Shown piece after piece: positions 36,216-49,700 of a stretch of DNA of 64,000 bases. A program made the position numbers and the translations under genes. A model generated the notes under the pieces. The model was not told where the DNA came from and ran no database searches. It worked only from the letters and a program-made list of their open reading frames with translations. The stretch comes from Diploscapter coronatus. Taxonomy: Eukaryota > Nematoda > Chromadorea > Rhabditida > Rhabditidae. The stretch covers positions 30,279,201 through 30,343,200 of the forward strand of contig OZ038422.1 in NCBI GenBank assembly GCA_964036155.1, written 5' to 3'. Position 1 is the stretch's first letter. Each line of letters opens with the position of its first letter.

Positions 36216-37115
36216 AGAAAAAAGAGATCTCTTATTTTATAGGCCTCGCCTTAGGTTGGCAAGAGTCCACATATAAGGGATGTACAAAAATACATTTAGA
36301 GATTTTGAAAACAAAGACAGAAGTGGCTTGTGAAACTTGCCGAAAACGAAACAGCACCCTTTTATTTAGTGATAGAAAACGAGACGGAATTCCAACTTCA
36401 AAAATTTGAATTCTTGTTTTGGACAAATTCCGACAGAACATTTCGGGAGATGCTTCCGATTTCAAATCAGACTTCAAACTTCAATTCTGTTTCATCCATG
36501 GTTGTAAATAGAGATGGGCTACTAGTGAGCAACAGATCTATTATTTTTATAGATCTCCTCGTTCCGAGTTGGCAAAGGTCCACATGCACTCATTTCCCTG
36601 CGTGGAATGAGAGGGAGCTTGCTTCTTCTTCTTTATTTGTCCCCTAACATTTTTCCTCGAATAAAGCTCTTGCCTAGCCATAAAACATTCCTACTAACCT
36701 TCCGCCTTCCTCTTTTTCACATTCTTTCTTTTTCTCTTTCGGGATTGACACTTTACTTCGTAGCTATTTCTAGTCTTATCCTTTGGATAGCTCTTTTTAT
36801 GGTCTTTAATCTCGAATATCAAAATTCAAAGCTTATTCGTCCAGATTTTGCAAAATTTCGAATTTAATACCCGTCTATCCTTGAAAAATCTAGGCAGGTA
36901 AGTGAGATAATAATGATTACGATAGTTTTCTAGAACAATGACAAAAATCTCAATTCCGGAGAATTCTATGTATGACTTTATAGGGATAGCTCCGGATTAT
37001 GGAATATGGGAGGAAACTCCATGGAAGAAGGTCATGTCTAACTCTACTATGATTTCTTCTTTGCATTTAATTTAGCTTCATAAATCTCGCAATCAGGGCT
37101 TAAAGCTTGAGACCC

Positions 37116-37155
37116 GGATTCGGACACGGTGGGCATTTTACCGCGTCCGAATTCA
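37116..37155. other. inverted repeat hairpin
   Basis: Two 15-base arms (GGATTCGGACACGGT and ACCGCGTCCGAATTC) surround a loop of about 10 bases. The two mismatches would be G-U pairs in one orientation of RNA. Function unknown. Confidence 0.45.
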
Positions 37156-38670
37156 AAATTTTAACCTTTACTCCCAATTTCTCATCATAATTTCTGATTC
37201 CATCTCATTTTCTTTCAATTAAACCTCCCTAATGCAGCGTCGGATTTCTGATAATTTCATTAAAACTTCAATTCGTCTAGCTCTAAATGTTATCAGATGT
37301 TTAATCCTCACTAGTTACTTCCTATTTTTCCCGCTTCTAGGCCCGTATCAATGTCTCATTAATCCCGTGTCGGGCCGATTTTTTTGCCCACTTTGCCCGC
37401 CTTCCGCGACTCATTTTAACTAATTCAAGTACTCACATTTCTTGTGTAGGGTATTTTATCAGCAAATTTACTCCTTAAAGAAAAACCTATCGTCACATGA
37501 TGAATCATACCTTCGGAGAATAAAATATTCCATTTGTGGATATTCACTTCCAAGGTCCTGCTATCAGTTTCCGTGCTATCCTATCAAAGTCACCGAGGAG
37601 GAAAAATCCTTTAGCCTAGTTTTTATCTCAGAATTTCCTAAACTATGCTAGAAGATAGTAGAGCAAAATTTTCTGGAATAAATTCCAAATATCCTATTAG
37701 GAGTTGGCGAAATTATTCATGATATTCATGTTCATCATTTCTTTCCCTATTTCATTTTTTTCTCTGATATCTTTTTTTCTCCCAAACTCACGTGCTATTT
37801 CCATGCATAAATTGTAATCGGGTGCATATTCAACATTCACGCGCGCGAGATACTCCTGTCGGGCCTGTCATCCATCCTATTTTCAGTTATTTCCTTGCAC
37901 TAATTTCCTTGTCTCCTATCGGATGCAGCCGCAATAACATCTTTTAGCTGGAGGATCTTTGGAAAGGTTTTTTTTCTCTACCTTACTCCCAATTTGGATC
38001 AAATTAGACCAGCCATACGTCACATCTCTATCATTCATATTATGACTTATCGAAAACTATGCTCTTCTTTTATGCTGAATTCATTTTCTAACTAGAGCCA
38101 GATTTTATTCTTATTTAGTTTTATCAGTATCTTCCGAAATTAAAGAAGAAAGCTGATTTTCAAATTCAAAGAAGATTCGAGTTCATCACTGTAAATCTCC
38201 ATTTTCTGCCATCATCCCACCCTAACTTCTGTAAAAAGATTTTCAAATATTAAAAACTATACCTTCAGTTTAGAGTTAACGAAATTATTCTTCAGATCTC
38301 CCCCGACCTTCACATCATTCTTTCCTGCTTCCTATTCAAAGTTTCCAATTCCTTATTTGCCTTGTTTATCACCTGCACCCGGCAAAAATAAATTCAACAT
38401 TTAGTCGGTTTGATTTCCTACTTCTTTGTAGATAAAAGCTGCAGATTTTAGCTTCCTCCACAAACACAATTTTGTTCTCCGATTAACTTTAGATTTCTTG
38501 ATTCTCAATTTTCCCAAATTTGTATTCCATTTCAAAACGAGTTCCGCGCAAGATAAAGCGATTTAAAAAAGCTGCAAGATATGAGAAAGTTTGGTCGTTT
38601 ATGAGAGCCCGGTTTTGCTTCCTTCTTCATATTTTCACATTAGCACAAACACAAACCACATCTCTCCTTT

Positions 38671-38978
38671 AAGTCTAGTAATTTTTGCTCTCCTTTCTAA
38701 TCTCGCTGAGTTACTCTGGTAATTTCCTTGTTAGTGCTCAAATTAATATGCCAACTTTGCACGGAAATAACTAGATTATAAGAGGGTGGTTTTTTGGTAA
38801 ATTAAGTCTAGACCTATTCGATGCAATCTATCGAATGACATAGGTTTCACCCAAAAGTTTCAAAGATAGTAGCACCTTCTTTCTATGTCTCATACTTCAA
38901 GTCTAGTAATGTTTGCTCTCCTTTCTAATCTAGCTGAGTTACTCCGGTGATTTCCTTGTTAGTGCTCAAATTAATATG
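38671..38978. repeat. pair of 80-bp direct repeats
   Basis: The 80 bases at 38671-38750 recur at 38899-38978 with four differences, separated by 148 bases of unrelated sequence. Both copies begin AAGTCTAGTAAT and end CTCAAATTAATATG. This marks a local duplication within the gene desert. Confidence 0.85.
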
Positions 38979-41900
38979 CAACCCATGCATTGAAATAGCA
39001 GCACAACACCTGATACTAATTGCCTGTTTGCACAAAAATAGACCCCAATAACTGGACTGAGACTGGTTGATTTGCATGAAACATCAGCTTTAATATTCAT
39101 GTTCGAATTCGGAATAATTACTCCGTATTTTTGCTACCTTCATAATTTCAATGATCTTCTCATAATGTACTTTGTGCATTGTCATTGCTCTTGTGTTGAA
39201 AAATATCATTTGGGTTCCTTACATATAGTCATGACTCCCAAATTCATAGGTGTTTTATTTATCTGAGATGCAGTGTATAGTAAACAAATCTATTGACTTC
39301 CATATGAAACAGTTTTTGAACAAATATGATTCGGATCATTCGAACTTCCAGAGTCGCTAAAAATTAATGTCACTTTCCGTCAAAAATGCCTTTCTCACAT
39401 GATAACCCATTTGCATATTGATAGATCAAAAGAGGTATTGAATTCTGATCTTGCAGGGCGGAAGTATATTCTCGATTTTATGAATGAAGATTGAACTTTG
39501 CGATTCTGTTCAATGCTTTCTTTACTTTTTTCAAAATTATCATTATTTGAATCTTTAAAATTCCTCCTTCTTTATTTTTCATAATATGATTAGGGCTAAT
39601 TGATAGTTTGTACCATTTCCTTATGTGAACTCTAGATACCTTGTCTAAAATATAACTTCCTTGTTACTTCTATTTTGATCTTTCGTAATTTCCATTTTGC
39701 AGCTTTCGATATTTTCAGAAAGATTGTAAATTCTAATTGGTACTTTACATACCCTGTCTGCGAACTTTGATATTTTGTTTCCTAATTACACGCAAAATTG
39801 ATTTGACTAAAATGGATCAATTTTTGTGGTGTGCTTCTTCCTTGTGACGTTAATTGCGGCTAACAATGTGGGAAATTTTCGTCTTCCTTATTTCACTTTC
39901 TTATTCATTCGTTAGCGGTCATATACCTCCTTCTTCATTTTATCATCTCTTCCTGGTATCACTCATCTTTGCAAAACTTGAAATTTCTATTTAAAAAATC
40001 AAACATCGCTGATAATTTTTAGCAAAATTCAATTAGGAGAAAGCACATATTCTAGCGAAATTCTTGCACTATCAATAGGTGTCAAGACTTCCTCAATTCG
40101 AGAGTTCAAACATTGCGCACTTGTCTCAAATCAAGAATAAAGCAACATGAGAATTCTAAAGCAAAATATGATAATCTCGATTTTCGTATTTCTTTGATGT
40201 TATTTTTAGAAAACTTGATCTTGTTTTCTAATTTCAAACGAAGTGTTTTCAAATACTCAGGCAGGAATCAGAGTTCATTCTCTTATCATCTTTAAGCCTT
40301 TGATAATCTATTTTCCCATACTTCCTTGTTGAACATCTAATTTTAGACGGATTTCCTCTTGATTATCGTCATCGTTTATAATTTTTGCTCGTTCGCTTAT
40401 TTGCATTTTCATATGACTTCACTTGTAATTTGTTGCATCATCAAATTAGATTTCCATCTGAGATGCGCTCTTTTCGCATATCTCTCCAAGTAGCATTCGA
40501 GTAATTTGATTCAACATTTGCAACAAGTATAAATATCCTCCGACGGATTCGCAATTAATTATCCATAAGCTAATTGGGAATGAGTGAACTCTGACGCATG
40601 ATGTATCCTTCGAACAGTATTTGTTTTGGTGATTCTTTCCCAACTTTATCAGCTTAGCATTTCAATGTTCAACCTCGTCTTTAATTAATTCCCACATTTA
40701 ACTTCGACTCCACCTCCAACTTCTATTCAAACTTGAAGTTCGCCTCGAAATTTAATTTCAATTAAGCTTACAAATCTAAACTATTTGACTTCAAGTTCAG
40801 CTTCACAAGGAAACCTCGCAAAGAGTCACTCGTATTTCTTGGCGGAACCTTGCGCACATGCAAATTTGATGACAATAAGAATGATTCTGGAGTTAAAAAT
40901 GGCAACCGAAGTCGGTAACCTATCAAAAATCGGTTAAAAGCCCCTGCTCTGCTTATTTTCAATGAATAGTTGAACTTTCAAAAATTAGCTTACACCGAAG
41001 ACACAACAAACAACTCATATCTCTTACCTGAAATGAAGAAAAAGGAGTAAATTTCTAACCGGTTTTAGGTAGGCCTACCGACCTATGCTGTCATTTTGAT
41101 TTCAGAACCATTCTTACCGTCGTCGAATTGATCCGTATGCAGGACTTGATCAAGGAATGCGAGTGACACTTTGCGAGGCTTCCTTGTCAGTTCATACTTA
41201 CAATTCAATTTTAGCCCCACTTCTTTGACCGAAGTCTATCTTCGTGAAATTGTGAATTTTGTCAACGTAGAGTACAATAGAAATTATGACTTCATGGTAC
41301 TTTATGGAGATTTCTGACCTCCTCTGCGTGTCCGACTCATCACATTATTGACTCTGCTGCACCGTTTCTTTGTTCTCTGCCAAAGTCAACGTGAAATCGG
41401 GAATGTCAAATAGCGCGAGCAGGCAGAGGCATCCGTGTGTGTGCAGACATCAAACATTCGCATAATTTCGTGAAAACTTCAACAAATACCTCAGACGGTT
41501 TCAATTTTCTATTCTCCGATGTCGCACCAAAACAATAAAGATCAATAGAACATTGCGTACCTTTCCTTCGAGTGTTCGCTGAAGAAAAAACGACTGAAAT
41601 GTTTGAATTCTTTGATGAGCTAGAAAGAAAGGGCACGTATGCTTTTTTCCTCCCAAAAATCGCAGTCTGTTTTCAAGTTCTATCTTCAAAATGCAGCCAA
41701 AGAATTTTTCTAGCTTCGAAAGAGCAGTCATGTTGTCTGGGTGTCGGTTTTCGAGCATTCTAAAATATCCCAGACGGAATTTCACTTTCTGCGTTTTAGC
41801 ATTAGGAAGAGGGTTTCAAACAGTTTTCTCGTTTGCGTGCGTGTATTTTGGAAATGATCTTTGCTGTTCTGTGGGGCTGTTATGTGCTGACTTCAACTTT

Positions 41901-42609
41901 GCAATTCACTCTCAGCAAAGCAGAGCAGGGCTTTTTGCTCAGGGGGAGCTCTTTGTTCTTCGTGCTGCTTCAAGCGACTTGCTCTTCCTCTTTGCATACA
42001 TTTTCGAACCTGCTCAAAAATTTCCTCTAGCATCTTCATTTTCCTCATTTTCTTGGATTTTGCTTCTTCCGAGTCCCTTATTTTCTCTTTCCTGCAACTT
42101 TTTCATCATTTTCTATTCTCATCACTTTCTGCTGAATATTCTCCCGTTTTAGTCTCCTTATTTCCATTTTATTACCTTTGAAACTATACTCTCTCTCCGA
42201 CCGTTTTACGAGTCTCAGCTCTCTATTTTCTCCTAGTCTCGCATTCCGTTTCGATTTTCGCCCTTTAGGCTTCTTCGTTTCTGGTCGAAATTCTTTTTGC
42301 ACAGCGCATTCGGCGCGCGTGCGCGAGTTTGCTGACTATGTCAATTTGTGCTACATTTCTATTTTCTTTGCTTCGAATATTTCCACTTCCTCTTCTTTGA
42401 ACTCTAACTTTTTCCCTATTGCTGCCTATTTCTACTTCCTTTCACTCGTTGCTGCTTTTTTTTTTGATTTTGCGACACACCTCATTTTTTCTCTGCCATC
42501 TTTCCTCTCCGCTCCCTCGCCTTCCCCTATCCTCCCCTCTTTTTTTCTGTTTCCCCCTACGCCCTTAGGCAGCTCCAATTTTATTTGCGGGTCCTTTAGC
42601 GGGTTAAAG

Positions 42610-42690
42610 ATGGCCATGAGAGAATATCTCGCCTTAGACTTTTTTGAAGCTCCCGATGAAGAATTAGTAGATTTCTCACGATTTCATTAA
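42610..42690 (+). other. possible 26-residue micropeptide ORF
   Basis: After a long C/T-rich stretch, an ATG at 42610 opens a short frame with ordinary amino acid composition unlike the surrounding T/C-driven frames (REYLALDFFEAPDEELVDFS). A TTAAAG just before it could act as a weak splice acceptor. It may be an upstream ORF in a leader of the SLC17 gene. Chance is not excluded. Confidence 0.25.
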
Positions 42691-43044
42691 TCTTCTTCAT
42701 TTCGTCGCAATTTTCTCGTGGATTTTAGCGATTTTCGGCTTTCAAAAATCAATTTGGTCGAGTTTATCTTTATTTTTGAAACGTTGAACGAAGATGTTTG
42801 ATCACTCAAATTCTTGTTTGCTATCAGACTATTCTCTTTTTCCGTCTATATTTATCTTTTATCATCTCAAAGGACATTCTTACTCCAATCGTGTCCTATT
42901 TCCAGGTTATCATTTCTCGTTCATTTTCAATATCTCAGAGATTATTCCTACTTCGTCATAATTACTGCTAAATATTATTCATATCTTTTATTTTGTAGCG
43001 ATCTCGCGTTCTGCAAATCACGTCGCATTACGATCACCTCCTGA

Positions 43045-43065
43045 TCTCTCTCTCTCTCTCTCTCT
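43045..43065. repeat. CT dinucleotide microsatellite
   Basis: About ten CT units in a row, about 650 bases before the SLC17 start codon. Confidence 0.8.
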
Positions 43066-43429
43066 TTCTCGAATGTCAAAGTTCTATCAGTTCTTTGATG
43101 CACTCGCCTATGCTTCTCTTCCCTACCTAATAATTACTGACCTGTTTACATTTTCTTTCGAATTTTTACCGTAAATTTTGCCTCAAAGTTCTCGCTTCCT
43201 ACTAATTTCCCGTTTTGCAGGACGCCTCTGCACATCGCGTCGAGATTAGCTTCAAACCCCGGAGCGTTAGCTAGTAATTACCGTCCCGGTGATTCTCTCT
43301 AGCTGTCTGTGAGCATTAATTCTCCGCCCATTCTTATTTTCTATCCGTCTCGTCTAGAAATATTTGCGTGGTCGAGCGCACTAGCATTGCACTACGGTCG
43401 TCGGCCCGTTCGCTCGCGCTCGATCAACA

Positions 43430-43466
43430 ATGACAGTGTCGCTGGCGATGAGTGCGCTCGGCGTAC
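43430..43466 (+). other. candidate alternative first coding exon of the SLC17 gene
   Basis: An ATG at 43430 in a GC-rich patch opens 12 codons and one base, ending at a strong GTGAGT donor (43467). Joining to the acceptor ATCGCAG ending at 43611 continues in frame through 43612-43700 with no stop into the main start at 43701. This would add 42 residues to the transporter N-terminus. It is supported only by splice signals and phase. Confidence 0.4.
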
Positions 43467-43700
43467 GTGAGTTCTAAGATCTGCCCACTTTGCGCGCAAA
43501 TCGTCTGCTTGTCTCAATAAAACCTCGACGGACTGAACAATTACTAAACCAACTAGACTACTTGACCTATACAGCAACAAAAGCGCGAACAGACGCGACC
43601 TAAGATCGCAGATCGAATCGAGCCGAACTCCGCCCACTACTATTTTACTGCTAACCCTACAAATCCCCGAATCGAGTCGAGGAGCACCGAAGAAGTCTCG

Positions 43701-46700
43701 ATGCCGAAAATGTCCACTACGCTTCCGATTGTTTCCTCGCCTAAGACGCCAAGCCTATGGTCAATTCATAGCGTCCGACTAAGGGTCGCTATCAGTATTG
43801 CGTTGGCACTGACGATTGAAGGACTCATGAGGAGTAACTTGAACATGGTAAGATTTTTGAGTCACTTTATGATTCTTAAAAATAACTTTCCGATTTCAGG
43901 CTGTAGTCTGTATGTTGAACGAGACCTCTCTCGCAGCGATCCGACCGAACCTCAATCTGGCCAACCGAACCTACGACTGCCCAGTTCTAACTCTGGGAGA
44001 GACCAAGAGACCGTTCAAACACGTAATCCAAGAAATCCTCTAAACTCAGTCAATAAAAAGTTTAGAACGGCGAACTTCACTGGACAGCCCAAGACAAGGC
44101 TATCATATTCGCTTCATTCTACGCTGGAGGATTACTTGCAACTCTTCTAACAGAGGTAATCAATTACCGTATATCGAAAAAAAACCTCCGTATGAAATTT
44201 GAATGTTATAATGTCACAAGCCTATCCTTCCTCAATCTTTGTCCTTTTCAAGTAGACAGACAACATTTGCGAGTGAGTGCCCATTTGCGACAATTTTCCC
44301 AGTGCAAACATTGCGTCGTACTACCAGTTGGTCGAGTTGTAAAGAGCTCGGCAAACAGCCAATAGGGCTTACAAAATTTTGCAGGAAAAATGATTTTTTT
44401 GCAAAGAAAAACATTGAACGTCACCAATGAAAACAAAACGATTGATTTTTCAGAAGTTGTCCCAATACTGTGGTCCATCTCGGTTGGTACTGTATGGCGC
44501 AATCGTTAACGTGTTCGGCACTTTTGCCACTCCGTTCATCGCGACTCAGGGAGGACCGATTGCTCTCGAAATTACTCGATTCGTGATGGGATTCGGACAA
44601 GTAGGAAACTATTCCTTTCAAATTTTATCGTTACGTTGCCGATCATTCTTGAACTCCTCTACAAATTCTCAATTTTGCCTATTACCATCAACATTTTCAT
44701 GGCTTCTTCCATGTCTTCCCTCCAATTTCACACCTTCGATATTTGATTGCTTAGCGGGCTTCCATTTGTTAATTTCCGCCGTCTGCAAAGTCACGTTCAA
44801 ATTTTCTCATATCAAGAAACTACGAGAAAAGATAACAATTTACCAACACAAGACTTTATTTCGATGCGAATTTCTGTGTGTTGTCCTTTCTTAGATTGAA
44901 TCTTACCGTATAATATGACCTAAATCAAAACACAAAAAATGTCACTCAAGCGAAGTGTCGCCGAAATAGGAAATAAAAACATGAGAAAAGACGAGCTCTC
45001 AGTCATAATTATCTCACTACTTTTCAATTGTTGAGGCGAATCTCTTTAGTCTGCCCTTTTACAACCCGTCGCAATGCCGTAAACGTCTAAAGAATTAGAA
45101 AGCAACAATTATCCGAAAACCTCGAAATTTGCACGAACCCAAAGTTTCGAAGATTTTCAAGCTATAGTTTTCAGTTCCGACTAATTTAGAAAGTTTTGAA
45201 TTATGAGCAAATCATCATTTTCAAAATCTCAACAATTTCGAAGCCCATAATTTTCACGGTTTTCTAAATCTGCAAGAATTCGAGGGTTCTGAATGCTGAT
45301 CAAGTCATCATTTCCAAAATTGCACTCACTTTCAACCTATAATTATCTGAAATTTGCTAAATCTGCACGTTTTCAGGGTCTTTTATGGCCGTGCATGTCT
45401 GTGCTGATCAGCGTTTGGTTTACGAAAGGCGAAATGAGTACTGCGTTGGCGATCGCCACAACCGGCAATCAGGTAAGAGATAACAGGACGATAATTGCCA
45501 GTGCTGTTTTTAGACATCTTAGAAATCTTGCAAAATTTCCGGTGTTTACTCACCTCTAAGAGTACTTTCGGTCTCAAAAATCCAACAGCGAACAAAAGTC
45601 TTCGACCATTACTAAGAAAATTTTTTCTTGGTAATGGTCGAATACGTTTGCCCGAATTTTTTACGAAGAAAATTGTCACTTTTATATTTCTTATCAGATC
45701 GAGCTAGACTTTATCATATAATCAAGAAAACCCTCAAAAATGATCACCAACGATCAATTTTAGGCCTCAGTGATCGTAGCGATGTTCGCGACAGCGGAGC
45801 TATGTCAGCTGCCTTGGGGCTGGCCGATGGCGTTCCATGTCTACGGTAGGTTCAACGTAAAAAAAAAAATATCAAGGGACCAGGATCAGTGACCAAGAAA
45901 AAACACATGCTCCCCAAAAATATTTACTTCCTTTGCTTAGCTCTGCTCGAAACCTCAAGTTGTATCTATTCTGTATCGAAACATCAAATTTCTTTCTGAA
46001 AATCACAAACTTGTGTCAAATCGTTTTCAACCTTGCTGATAATCAAAATTCTTCAAACTATCAGAAATTTAAGATCGTTGATTTCTCTGAATTCACAATG
46101 AAATCGGTCATTAACTCAATATCAGCATCTCATTTTCATGTCAAAGTTCCAACGGTTAATTATCTCTAGCAGGCCAAATCAGTCTCACGATTTTGCGTCC
46201 CATATAATTTCCACCCAGCCGATCTTCATTTTTGAACTTCCCAACAAATGATAAAATGATAGCGTGCATTGCTGCTTACGTCAACGACTTGTAGTTCCAA
46301 AACATCGAGAAAATTCGAAAAAAAAAACGGTTGAAATCACAAAACAACCAATTCGATACAGAGTAGTGTACGAAGATCAGCATCATTCCTTAAAAATTAC
46401 ATGAGGGACCAAAATTAATTATTATTTTTTTTTAATTACTGTAAAAGTATATTGATTAGCAGAAAATTCTAGATTTGGAAATCTTACAAATTCGCTATTC
46501 AGACTAAAATACTCAAAAACTCAAACAGCCAAAAATTCACATTAACTCCTCCATATCTTCTACCGTATTTCCTTTAGAGCTCAAAGTTTAGATCGGCTAT
46601 TCTCTCAAATCTCTAGATTCGATCCTATCATTCCTAACTCCATTCGCTTAACCTTCAATCCTATTCAAATCTCCTCTTTTCATACTGCGCACTTATTTTT

Positions 46701-49700
46701 ATTAGACTCGAGACTTTGTGATCATCTAGCAGTCCTGCAGAAAATGTCGGCGATAAAAACTATATCGAAAGATGTAGCTTAGAGAATAGACGAGCACCCG
46801 GGATAAGTAACGTAAAAGCGATATTCTCAGCGATAATATGTCGACTATTCTGTGGGATATCAAAGGGAATTCCTGGAATCAATCTGAATAAAGCTGATAT
46901 TCACTAGGGAAAGATGAGCAAAGCTGATATTCTGATAGGGGAAAGGATCAGTGCTCGTAAATTCTATGAAAGGATTTCAGGGATCCTGGGCTGCGTGCTG
47001 TGCGTACTCTGGTTCGTCTTCGTCTTCGACACACCCCACGATGCAAGGTGCATCTCACAGCAGGAAATCGAGCACATCACAGCCAACAAAAAGAAGAGCG
47101 CCAAAGTAAGCATCGAGATATATTCAAAGGGATTCTTCGAATCAATTTCATAGATTATCCAATATCAGACAAATATGGCTTGAAAACTCTTGATACGAAT
47201 CTTGAAATAGACTGAAACACCAACAATAAGCTGAGATGGTGTTTGAATTTTGAAGAAATGAAGCTTTTAAAAATCTAATAAAAGGAAAGGAATTATCCTA
47301 GCTGATGCTTGAAAAAGCCTCAAAATTAAAAAAAAAAAAAAAATCCACGAAATTTCTAAATTTTAGAAAGCCAACTGGCAAGAGTTGCTTCGATCACCCC
47401 TAATTTGGTCGATAGCTGGAAGTTCGTTCGCTCACAACTACATCACAGTCGGCACGATCACTTATCTCCCACTCTACTACAAATCTGCACTCAACATGTC
47501 ACTAACTTCGGTCAGTTTACAAAATTTTCGATTTCGAAAAATTTACCCTCTTATTCGAATTTTTACCATTTCGGTCATCATTTGTCAGAATAGATCAAAA
47601 GTATTTCCTTTCGAAAAAGTGACTCATTATCCGTAGTTTTATCATTTTGCTATAAAAATCTCAAGCCTGTGAGGTTTCAAAAGATACAATTTTTATCATT
47701 TTTCTAGGATTATGAGAAAACGACTGGGATTTCATTTCATCTTTGATTTCCTGATTTTTCGAGAGATTAGCAAATAATACCGTTGAAATTTGAACTGTCG
47801 AAATTCTAAATCATGAAAAAATTAGTAATGGAATTGAGAGAAAAATCATTTTGAGAAAAAATTCTCCGTTTGTTTCAAAAAATTAAAAAAAAATTTTTTT
47901 TTAATCTTGACACGCTTCGAACCTATCTTTCAAAAACAATTCATCTTCTCGAGTTTCTTCCGAAATCACTACAAACTCAAGGCGTATGTGCTTTGTCCTT
48001 GATGAATAAGCTTGACCAGACTTTCGGGCACCAATTTCAAGGCTTTCCGAAATCTCTGGTTCAATGACGAAGGATAAGTTCAAAAAGTCGGTTGGGTTAT
48101 TCTAGGTTTGAGCTCAAAGCTTAGAATCTGAGGGATATAGAGCGGCTGTCTTTGGGGTTGTTTTGGTGCTTGGATGGGAGGATCTTCGATATCTACGGCT
48201 TTTTTCTCCTTGTTTCTATGCACTCTCTCACTTCCTCAGCCTATTTTCTTGTTGAGCACTAAAATTAGCTGCACTGAGCAGAGTCCTACTCATAAGGGAT
48301 CAGGACATTTGCAAAATTACAAAATGGCAAATTTACCCTGAGGATATCAATTCTTCTTTATAGACGACAAAATCTTAAAGAAACTCATGAAAATGTCAGG
48401 GGGATTATAGTACTTAAAAATACTCGAAAAAAATTTTGTATCTTTTCAAATTTAGATCCGTTGTCAATGATTCTTGAAATGTATGATTTGTGCTAATACC
48501 ATTAATTTTTGATGTTAGTTAGTGTAATAATTCTAGCAGCAAATTTAAAATAGCGTCATAATTCAAAAATTAGCTGATTTTTCATTTGTATGCTGTGTGG
48601 CGGGAGATTAACTATGATAGGTTGGGTTTTTGTCTCGCTGCCTTGTTTTCGGGCTCTCACCCAGGGAACGACCAGTTGAACGACGAGAATTACTTCCTCT
48701 CATTTCTGATCAGAATTAAATTTGCAGCACCACATAATCGAATTTTAATTAGGGATTCTGTTGAGAGTAAAAATATCAGCACCTTCACTCATTTGTTTAC
48801 GATGAGCGATGATTTCGAGCTGTGGAGTAAACTATGAAAATTTCAAATCGTTAAAGAAAATAAGAGAATTTTTGATGTTAAAAACTCATGAAAGTATATT
48901 CCCATCGAGTAAATGCATATTTAAAAAAAAAAAAATGAGAAAATTTACAAATATCGTAAGAAAATGCGAGAATTTTGAGAAAGAAAACATAAATGCAGAT
49001 GAAAAATTGGCATAATTCTAAAATTTCAGAATGGCATCCTCTCCGCTCTACCCTTCATAATGCAATTCCTATCAAAAGTTGTCTACGCTTCGGCAGCGGA
49101 CGTTATGTTATCTCGAAAATGCATGTCCCACACCAACATAGTCAAGATCTCCAATTCTAGTGGTGAGTCGAAAATTTGACTGTACTTAACAAACGTTATC
49201 GAAGAAATGTAATTTCAAAATTTTCATTTTTAAGAATTACTGTAATGCGCTGTCTTTATCTTAGAAGTTTCTAGTATGCTTTAATTCTAATCATCTTAAG
49301 AAACTCTACGCCAATTCTCTTATCGGAATAAGCTTATTTTTATCTTTTGCGGATTAAAAGCGAGTCATATTTTGGGTGTTTGCATTCCAAATAAACACTT
49401 GCAGGATAATTTCGAATCAGGAAGGAAGTTTTCTTTTGCAGCAATGAATATTAGATCTCATTTAACAAACGCAACAAACTCTGATTATGAATGAATATGC
49501 AGACTTCCCTAAATAACCGCTTCTTGCAATTATGAATGAAAGCAATTATTCTAAACGGTTCTAATCCGCTATCCTTCAGCATTGAAAAAAGACTTTCTAG
49601 TATCTCCAATTCATAGAAACAAAACTGGTGAGTCCAGACTAAATACTATCCATGATATTTATCTCGTGAAAGGAATCTAAAAATATCCAAAATAATATTC

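Larger units (their letters stand above)
26948..43429. other. 16.5 kb T/C-rich gene desert between divergent genes
   Basis: No coding exon could be supported on either strand, although the rest of the window carries a gene every few kilobases. The plus strand is T- and C-rich throughout, with strong polypyrimidine stretches at about 33280-33540 and 42000-42580. That is the composition of introns transcribed to the right, so part of this may be a long first intron or leader of the SLC17 gene. Long open frames here (for example 32508-32897, 41691-42152, 42178-42690) follow the T/C bias and resemble no family. Smaller structured items inside it are listed separately. Confidence 0.55.

Noticed and set aside
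41068..41079. Perfect 12-base palindrome GGTAGGCCTACC
   Set aside because: Real, but isolated and far from any gene; no matching known site, so no function is claimed.
41691..42690. 153- and 170-codon open frames before the SLC17 gene
   Set aside because: They follow the T/C bias; only the last 26 codons (42610-42690) look different and are listed on their own.
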